Shown: positions 57,799 to 64,000 of the stretch, one piece after another
Layout: each line of letters starts with the position of its first letter
Position numbering within the stretch: the stretch's first letter is position 1
Program-made: the position numbers and the translations under genes
Source of the DNA: Methanobrevibacter sp.
GTDB lineage: Archaea; Methanobacteriota; Methanobacteria; Methanobacteriales; Methanobacteriaceae
DNA: 64,000 nucleotides
Reading direction: 5' to 3'
Assembly (NCBI RefSeq): GCF_015062935.1
Contig: NZ_SUTM01000005.1
Span: 1-64,000 of the forward strand
Notes under the pieces: generated by a model
Database searches by the model: none
What the model was told of the DNA's origin: nothing
What the model saw: the letters and a program-made list of their open reading frames with translations, nothing else

Positions 57799-59278
57799 TC
57801 TGTTTTTCCATTTCGATTTCTTTTAGAATTTCATCAATCAAATCTGAATCATATTCCTCTTCACTGTGAGTTTCTGTCTGCGGGATGCTTTGAGAGGAAT
57901 CCTGCGGTGTTTCATCCAGAAGTGATTCGATTTCATCATAGGAAATGCTGTCCGCCTGCGGTGCAACTCTTTCAAAGTGATCTTCGCTTACATCATATGT
58001 ATGTTCATATGCAGGCTGGCTTTGATATGTCCTGTTTGAAGGCTCTTTTGCCTTATCCGCATTCATTGTAATCGGCAGGGATTTAAGACTGCCCCTGAAG
58101 TATATGCTTATGAATATTATAACAAGCAGATAGAATACCAGCAGATTCGGATAAAGGAACCTGTTTTCATTTTGAGAGCATGTTAAAAAGACACCTATGA
58201 TGTTTATCAGGTTCGGCACATAGACAAGATACATGTCCTTTGATTTTGTAATCAGCTGGAATGCTACTAGAAGTATAATTGCAAGATACATGTACAGTGC
58301 CGGACTGTAGAATAAAGTGTCAGTAAGCGTATGGTCCTTGAAATACACTGCAAATGAATTTACGAGGTTGTAGTTTGCCTCTCCCAGATTTGCTGAGGTG
58401 AGCTTTTCATATCCTGCAGTCGGAGTAATGTTGTTTTTTGTGTAGAATAAATTCTGAGCCTCCTTAAGCTGAGCTCCGTCTTTGGTTATGTAGTAAGCCT
58501 GTCCGTTCCAGTCATCGCCTCTAAGAACGCTCCATACCATTGGCGCTCCACCCTGATTATTTATGTGAGCATCCTCAACGTTATATGCCATGCTCAATGA
58601 TCCGATAATCAGTATTAAAACGATTGTAATAGCTGGAAGCATGAGAAATGTCCTGTCGGTATTTCCGTTTTTCATGTAAATGTAGACCAGAACCGCAACA
58701 AGGGTAATTATTGCGATAGGCAATCCGATAAGACTTAACTGGGATGTTACGGCAATTGTAATGGCCATTATTATTGCCAGTTTCATGCTTATCTGCCCGT
58801 TTCTGTCAATAAGCACCTTGATTAAAAAGCTTAGGAAAAGCAGGCCGTAGCTGAAAAGGATTTCCTTCCACAATGTGATTGAGTAAACTGCATTAATTGG
58901 AATCAAACAAATGATTAATGTAACTATAAACTGAGCAACGAACTTATTGCTGCTTTTGCTTGCATCATCACGATGATACTTACAGATTACTGTCCAGATT
59001 GTTGAAAATACCAGAATCTGTAAGGCTGCAACGCTCAATGGTGTGCCGAAAATGTTCAGCAGTATCATTTCAATGAATGAATGGAAAAATGGGAATCTGT
59101 TTGTAAACTCTCCCCCTGCAATCTGATGCAGCTGATTGAATGATTCTGTAGTCAGGATTCCCGGATTGTAAATGAAAAGATACAGTCCGAATATAAGGAT
59201 AGGGACTATAAAAATCATCAAATCCCGATAGTTAATCCTTTTCTCGTTTGATTTAATCTCCAAATTTTGCAAGTTCAT
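57788..59278 (-). CDS. Polytopic membrane protein, DUF6020-like (possible glycosyltransferase)
   Basis: A 496-residue protein with about eleven membrane segments. The N-terminal PGILTTESFNQLHQIAGGEFTNRFPFFHS and the early lumenal loop are like DUF6020 / GT-C family proteins, which are suspected polyprenol-linked glycosyltransferases. The last ~95 residues are hydrophilic and acidic and probably cytoplasmic. A TATA-like TTTATATATA about 30 bases before the ATG suggests a short or absent leader. It sits inside the adhesin array, so it could modify surface proteins; this is inferred from location. Confidence 0.65.
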   Translation of the reverse strand: MNLQNLEIKSNEKRINYRDLMIFIVPILIFGLYLFIYNPGILTTESFNQLHQIAGGEFTNRFPFFHSFIEMILLNIFGTPLSVAALQILVFSTIWTVICKYHRDDASKSSNKFVAQFIVTLIICLIPINAVYSITLWKEILFSYGLLFLSFLIKVLIDRNGQISMKLAIIMAITIAVTSQLSLIGLPIAIITLVAVLVYIYMKNGNTDRTFLMLPAITIVLILIIGSLSMAYNVEDAHINNQGGAPMVWSVLRGDDWNGQAYYITKDGAQLKEAQNLFYTKNNITPTAGYEKLTSANLGEANYNLVNSFAVYFKDHTLTDTLFYSPALYMYLAIILLVAFQLITKSKDMYLVYVPNLINIIGVFLTCSQNENRFLYPNLLVFYLLVIIFISIYFRGSLKSLPITMNADKAKEPSNRTYQSQPAYEHTYDVSEDHFERVAPQADSISYDEIESLLDETPQDSSQSIPQTETHSEEEYDSDLIDEILKEIEMEKQNKD

Positions 59279-59334
59279 GAGTAATACTTTGTTACTTGCG
59301 AATATATATAAATTATTATATTAAAAAAAGAAGA

Positions 59335-59357
59335 AAATAAGGATAAAATCCTTATTT
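59335..59357 (-). terminator. Terminator overlapping the 59352 adhesin stop codon
   Basis: AAATAAGGAT (59335-59344) and ATCCTTATTT (59348-59357) form a ten-pair stem with a three-base loop. On the minus strand it is followed by a T-rich run. Confidence 0.75.
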
Positions 59358-62300
59358 TTTAACTTTAACTGTTTTTTTAACGGTATCCTTAATGTAGGTT
59401 GCCTGGTAGGTTATTTTTTTGCCTACTTTGAGCTTTTTGAGGATATTTGATTTTATTGTTACTTTTGCAACACCTTTGCTGTTGGTTTTAGCGGTGTATT
59501 TCTTACCATTGAACTTAAAAGTAATTTTTTTGTTTTTAAGGTATTTTTTGTTGACTTTGCTCAATGTTGCAGTCAATATCAACTTTTTAGCTGATTTTTT
59601 AACAGCAGCTGATTTTAAAGTCACAATATGTTTTACTGTCATGGTTTTTGTAACGGATTTGCCTAAAGCTGTTGCTTGAACTTTATATTTACCAGGAACC
59701 TGTGTTACCTTAAATTTAACAGCACCATTAACTGTTTTTATTCTTTTGAATAATTTTCCGTTGACTTTGATTATCACTTCAACATCTGTAGCCGGTTCTC
59801 CGTCAGTTCCATAGACTTTAATTGTGTAATATGAACCTGCTGAATAAATCACATTAACATTGGATGCAACGACTTTAGGGTCAACTGCAGGAGTAACATT
59901 GCCGGATTCATTTCCAGGACCCCCATCGGACGGAGTAACATTACCTGATTCATTACCAGATGGAGTTTTTACCTCATTTACCTTAAATGAAACTGATTTT
60001 TGAGATTCAGTGAAATACTCGCTTCCAGCATAATAAACCACAGCATCATATGATCCTGCAGCCAGACCTGAAACAGACTGACTACCAGCACCATTCTGGA
60101 TTGAAACAGTATAATTGGAACTGCCAACTCTCAACAAAACATTTCCATTTATTGTATTATTCAATGCGATTTTAACAACTGCAGCCTCACCCACGTCAAT
60201 ATCATCCACACTAACAGCGAGTCCGGGATCAATCGCAACAACATTCACCTTAAATGAAGCAGACTTTTGAGATTCAGTGAAATACTCGCTTCCAGCATAA
60301 TAAACCACAGCATCATAAGTTCCAGCACCTAAACCTGAAACAGTCTGGCTTCCAACACCATTCTGGATTGAAACAGTATAATTGGAACTGCCAACTCTCA
60401 ACAAAACATTTCCATTTATTGTATTATTCAATGTGATTTTAACAACAGCGGCCTCACCCACGTCAATATCATCCACACTAACAGTAAGTCCTGGATCAAC
60501 TGGAATTATTTTTGAACCGACAATTTCAAAGTAGTCATAAAATCCAGCAGCTATCCACCAGCTTGTTGAATAGAAATAGAACTGCCCATATTTATCGCTT
60601 GAAACTTCAAAATGGTCTAACGCCCAATATCCTACAGGAATATCTGAAGCTTTAAAAACAGCAGTACCTGTATAAGGAACAGTCATATTCCTGACATCAT
60701 CACCATAAACATCATAAAATGTTATTGAAACATTTCCGGATGTATCTTCAGGCATTACAACAGTGAATACAGCTTCATCGCCGCCTGCAATACTTGCCAA
60801 AGTCACATTTTCAGGCCATACTACAAATGTCTCATAGTCCTCGATTTCATAGTCATCGCCGACATATAGGATTTTAATATCATGTCTTCCAAGCACATCA
60901 TATTTGAGAGGCATTGTTGCCACTCCATTTTGAATAGCTACACGTTCCAAAATCACTTCTTCTTCGTCTTCATTAGCAGTATAAACCTGAATATGTCCTT
61001 TGGCATCTTTTGGAACTCTAATCTGATATGTAAAGTCTTCTCCTATAATAATATGTTCATTGTTTTCCGGTCCGATTATTTCATGGTTTTGTAAAGATAA
61101 ACTGAAATCATAATCCTCGATATTATAGTCTTCACCTTCATATCTGGCAACGAAACTGCCGTCAGATGTTATTTCATCTGAAAATTCCCCAAGAGCAATT
61201 TGAGCTTTTCCACCGATAAAACCGGAAGTTGCAACCTGTTTATAGATATAATCATCGATATCACTATCCCAATCCTCCAGATAAACGGTCAAATTACCTT
61301 CAGCATCTTCAGGAAGATATAATGTAAGATATAAATCATCCACATCACCGATGAAAACATTACGATACTCATCGAAGTTATGAATTATCGCATAATATAC
61401 TGTTGTATTGAATTCGACTGTTTCTCCAGGGTATTTCTCATCACCGCTGTATATTACAGTTGCTGTGTAATTGCCGACAGGAATTCCGGTAATATTAAAT
61501 ACTGCTTCGCCGTCTTGAACAGTTTCTGTGAATTCTTTTCCATTGATTATTACTTTTACCTCACCTGCAGCATCATCCGGTAAAGATACGGATGCTTCAC
61601 CGTCACCGTAAACGAGATCATTAAACTCAAGATAATACCAGTATTTTGCTGTGACATTGACTGTTTTAGCTGACGGGTCATAATTTCCATTCTCATAGAC
61701 AATAGTCACTGTGTGATTTCCATAGCTTAATGTAGCTAAATTGAAATAAGCCCTGCCATCTTCAATTTTTTTGCTTTCGATTTCGTCACCGTCAACAATG
61801 AGTTTTGCCGCACCTGTTGCATCACTAGGGAGAATGACTAAAGCAGTTTTTGAACTCATTCCGAAGTTGGTGTTTAAAGGAACTTCAACAGGAATGCTAA
61901 TATCAATATATGTGACATTGAAGGAATCATAAGCGGTTGAAGGGGCAAAATAACCGTCACCGGAGTATTCAAATCTCACATCATGTTTTCCCAATGTTAA
62001 ATTGTCTGTTTCAATATATGCATGATCATCATTGAATACGCCATAAAAAACATCATCAACATATGCAGTTATGTTTCCTCCGGCATCAAACATAACATCA
62101 ATGTTGAAACATGCATAATATTCCTGACTGCCTTTTACAAGTACCTGATAATCATATTCATCAATTTCCAATTTGGTTTCAGGAGACATGTCAGTTATTT
62201 TAACATCAAAATAATTAGAATAATAATAACCGTCTTCACCTTCAAATTCAAGATAAAACTCACTATCACTGATTTTTGAAGCGTTTATGGTAAATGTGGC

Positions 62301-63518
62301 TTTTCCGTTAACGACACTGTATGATTTTTCACCGTCGCCTGCTTCAACATACAATGTACCATTGTATGAATCAGGCATGATTAACTCACAGTCGTATACT
62401 TCCTTATTCCACATTTTGTCCGGTAAAACCACTTTCGGACCGACACGTACAGTAATATATTGATCATATTCATCATCAATGATTATTTCATAATCATCGC
62501 CGGTGTAGTTTGCATAAATATAGTTATTGCCAAAACTCAAATCATCCAGAGACGCATTGACAAGACCGTTTTCAACTTTAACTGTTTTAATCAATGTAAA
62601 TACTGAACTATAATCAGAGATATCATCATCCCATTCAAAATCAATTTTATATATGTTTAAATCACCTTTTGCATCACTTGGCAATTTCAATGTAAGATAT
62701 GTAACTTCACCATATGCTATTTCATATTTGGAAAGCTTAACCAGTCCTTTAACAGTTATAGGGTAGTTTATTGTTTTAACAGGATAGTTATCAGAGACAT
62801 AGGTGAAAGTGATGTCATTTTTGCCCATTTTTAAATCATCACTGCTGAGAACAATTGAATAGGAATCTTCAGCATCAACTGTGTATTTTTTGCCGTTAAC
62901 CACATATTCAACAGTGCCGGTTGATGTAGGGACAGTTACATAAAATTCAGTATCACTTCCGTATTCAAAAGTATCCTCCCTCGCATAGACATTAAAGTTA
63001 TATGTAAAATCAACATAAGCGGATTTTATAAATCCTTCATAATTTTCATCACCGGAATAAATAAAGTCCACCTTATAAGTACCGTAATCGAATTTATCAA
63101 CGTTTAAATCATACAAATAGATATCATTAGAGCCGGGAATGGCATTATATACTTCACTTCCATTGATAGTGACTGAAACAGACCCTTCCACATCATCATA
63201 AAACTCATAGCTGATAAGCCTGCTTTCATCATCATGGACATCAATACTATCAGAAAATATTACTTCATAGTCATCTTCATAGAATTCAGTTTCACCAACA
63301 GCTGCAGATTTAACATCGCTTTGCAATACCGCTTCGCTGCCGGCATCATCTTCGTACAATTCATCTATTGCACTAACATCACTTAAAAGGGAAAGTTCCT
63401 CCCCTAAATCGGATGAAACAACTGTTTCGTTGTTGTCATTCAAATCTGCAGCGCTAACAGCAGACATTGATATTAATGCAATGAGAAAAAAAAGTAAAAT
63501 AAATATATTTTTATTCAT
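59352..63518 (-). CDS. Large secreted adhesin-like protein with tandem Ig repeats
   Basis: A 1388-residue surface protein. The signal peptide is MNKNIFILLFFLIALISMSAVSA. Many Ig-like repeats follow, such as YTGDDYEIII and YSGDEKYPGETVEF. Two nearly identical 89-residue units (SVDDIDVGEAAVVKI to ESQKS) then occur, followed by a linker with twice-repeated NESGNVTP. The C-terminus is the basic Lys-rich module shared with the other adhesins. AAGGTGA lies before the ATG. A TATA-like stretch lies at 63572-63597. Confidence 0.88.
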   Translation of the reverse strand: MNKNIFILLFFLIALISMSAVSAADLNDNNETVVSSDLGEELSLLSDVSAIDELYEDDAGSEAVLQSDVKSAAVGETEFYEDDYEVIFSDSIDVHDDESRLISYEFYDDVEGSVSVTINGSEVYNAIPGSNDIYLYDLNVDKFDYGTYKVDFIYSGDENYEGFIKSAYVDFTYNFNVYAREDTFEYGSDTEFYVTVPTSTGTVEYVVNGKKYTVDAEDSYSIVLSSDDLKMGKNDITFTYVSDNYPVKTINYPITVKGLVKLSKYEIAYGEVTYLTLKLPSDAKGDLNIYKIDFEWDDDISDYSSVFTLIKTVKVENGLVNASLDDLSFGNNYIYANYTGDDYEIIIDDEYDQYITVRVGPKVVLPDKMWNKEVYDCELIMPDSYNGTLYVEAGDGEKSYSVVNGKATFTINASKISDSEFYLEFEGEDGYYYSNYFDVKITDMSPETKLEIDEYDYQVLVKGSQEYYACFNIDVMFDAGGNITAYVDDVFYGVFNDDHAYIETDNLTLGKHDVRFEYSGDGYFAPSTAYDSFNVTYIDISIPVEVPLNTNFGMSSKTALVILPSDATGAAKLIVDGDEIESKKIEDGRAYFNLATLSYGNHTVTIVYENGNYDPSAKTVNVTAKYWYYLEFNDLVYGDGEASVSLPDDAAGEVKVIINGKEFTETVQDGEAVFNITGIPVGNYTATVIYSGDEKYPGETVEFNTTVYYAIIHNFDEYRNVFIGDVDDLYLTLYLPEDAEGNLTVYLEDWDSDIDDYIYKQVATSGFIGGKAQIALGEFSDEITSDGSFVARYEGEDYNIEDYDFSLSLQNHEIIGPENNEHIIIGEDFTYQIRVPKDAKGHIQVYTANEDEEEVILERVAIQNGVATMPLKYDVLGRHDIKILYVGDDYEIEDYETFVVWPENVTLASIAGGDEAVFTVVMPEDTSGNVSITFYDVYGDDVRNMTVPYTGTAVFKASDIPVGYWALDHFEVSSDKYGQFYFYSTSWWIAAGFYDYFEIVGSKIIPVDPGLTVSVDDIDVGEAAVVKITLNNTINGNVLLRVGSSNYTVSIQNGVGSQTVSGLGAGTYDAVVYYAGSEYFTESQKSASFKVNVVAIDPGLAVSVDDIDVGEAAVVKIALNNTINGNVLLRVGSSNYTVSIQNGAGSQSVSGLAAGSYDAVVYYAGSEYFTESQKSVSFKVNEVKTPSGNESGNVTPSDGGPGNESGNVTPAVDPKVVASNVNVIYSAGSYYTIKVYGTDGEPATDVEVIIKVNGKLFKRIKTVNGAVKFKVTQVPGKYKVQATALGKSVTKTMTVKHIVTLKSAAVKKSAKKLILTATLSKVNKKYLKNKKITFKFNGKKYTAKTNSKGVAKVTIKSNILKKLKVGKKITYQATYIKDTVKKTVKVKK
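59981..60507 (-). repeat. Two tandem 267-bp repeats in the adhesin gene
   Basis: The unit at about 59981-60240 repeats at about 60248-60507 with an exact offset of 267 bases (89 codons) and few differences. It is a recent in-frame duplication that recombination could expand or delete. Confidence 0.8.
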
Positions 63519-63949
63519 TTTTTCACCTTAATATCAATTTTTTTAAAAAATTAATACATAAAACTAGTTTATTCAAAATTATATATATAATATTACCTAA
63601 AATGCACTAAATAATTTACATTTTACATATGACTATAGCTCATTATGATGCCCTCGCATGACGTCATATATTTCTTCACGTAATCTTTTACAAGTGGGAT
63701 GTCATCAAAAATCCTGGAAATAATTTAATCAAAGTATTTATAATTTTATAAAAAACTGAATTTTAATTAGTGTTTTTTTTTTTAAAAATAGGATATTTTA
63801 AATAATTCATATAAAAAACTGAATATTTTTTATAAATGTAACATTATTTTTATGTTTTTTGATGATCTGTCCATGAAAAACAGATTATGTAATCTTTTTT
63901 TGTCTGGTTTTTGGTTTAAAAAAATAAGTGGGATAAGGATTTTTACTCC
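63519..63949. other. Intergenic region upstream of the large adhesin
   Basis: This 431-base AT-rich stretch contains the promoter of the 63518 gene (TATA-like run 63572-63597) and one perfect palindrome ATGACGTCAT at 63658-63667. A terminator hairpin with arms GATAAGGA/TCCTTATC lies at 63932-63954. No gene is supported between. Confidence 0.4.
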
Positions 63950-63954
63950 TTATC
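63932..63954 (-). terminator. Terminator over the stop codon of the last (partial) adhesin gene
   Basis: GATAAGGA (63932-63939) pairs with TCCTTATC (63947-63954) around a seven-base loop. The stop codon at 63950-63952 falls in the stem. Confidence 0.65.
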
Positions 63955-64000
63955 TTTGAACTTTTACTGTTTTTTGGACAGTGTCTTTGAGATATGTTGC
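63950..64000 (-). CDS. C-terminal end of another adhesin-like protein (partial)
   Basis: The last 16 residues and stop of a minus-strand gene that continues beyond the window: ATYLKDTVQKTVKVQR. It matches the conserved end of the adhesin C-terminal module at 51884 and 59352 (KDTVKKTVKVKK), so the array continues to the right. Confidence 0.85.
   Translation of the reverse strand, partial: ATYLKDTVQKTVKVQR

Noticed and set aside
59981-60507. CRISPR-like reading of the adhesin repeats
   Set aside because: The 267-bp units are adjacent and in frame within a coding gene, with no short repeats and unique spacers. No CRISPR array is seen anywhere in the window.

Overview
The window is chromosomal DNA of a methanogenic archaeon of the order Methanobacteriales, most likely a Methanobrevibacter. 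The evidence is the split RNA polymerase genes in the order H-B''-B'-A'-A'', archaeal EF-2, EF-1alpha and aRF1, the AT-rich composition, TATA promoters, and a large family of secreted Ig-repeat adhesin-like proteins with Lys-rich C-termini.

Layout. 1-1905: a small restriction-modification pair. 1951-5374: glycolytic tpiA-pgk, then a convergent thiM-thiE pair. 5491-6113: five tRNA genes (Thr, Pro, Tyr, Asp, Lys). 6156-20584: the RNA polymerase / ribosomal protein / elongation factor cluster (rpoH, rpoB'', rpoB', rpoA', rpoA'', L30e, NusA-like, S12, S7, EF-2, EF-1alpha, S10), followed by tRNA-Ser. 20727-24308 (minus): cobK, a Ca-type P-ATPase and a UPF0146 protein. 24380-27952: an N-acetyltransferase, a zinc-ribbon membrane protein, an unrecognised protein, aRF1 and a small protein.

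28085-44709 is largely nitrogen assimilation: gdhA, glnA and a split glutamate synthase whose parts include a circularly permuted F420-binding FrhB-type subunit, followed by a pseudo-KaiC/PEP-synthase-like protein. GGAA-N6-TTCC (NrpR-type) sites lie upstream of gdhA and, doubled, at the glnA transcription start. This block is interrupted by two AAA-ATPase gene cassettes (about 29.8-31.4 and 33.1-34.75 kb) with related 5' and 3' flanks and related U-rich repeats at their borders. Between them are a ferredoxin gene with an in-frame stop, a geranylgeranyl reductase and a frameshifted antitoxin-like gene.

44.9-49.8 kb holds accessory and housekeeping genes: a membrane-anchored Ig-like protein, acetyltransferase, secreted thioredoxin-like protein with CcdA, thioesterase, cupin and aspartate kinase. 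49.88-51.31 kb is an IS605-family TnpB-only element with both end hairpins and a likely omegaRNA region. 51.9-64 kb is an array of minus-strand adhesin-like genes with closely similar Lys-rich C-terminal modules, interrupted by a polytopic membrane protein, and running off the right edge.

The leading candidates for something undescribed are the repeat-bounded ATPase cassettes, the F420-linked glutamate synthase with its PEP-synthase-like neighbour, the acidic N-terminal extension of RpoB', and a short leader ORF plus terminator ahead of the RNA polymerase genes.
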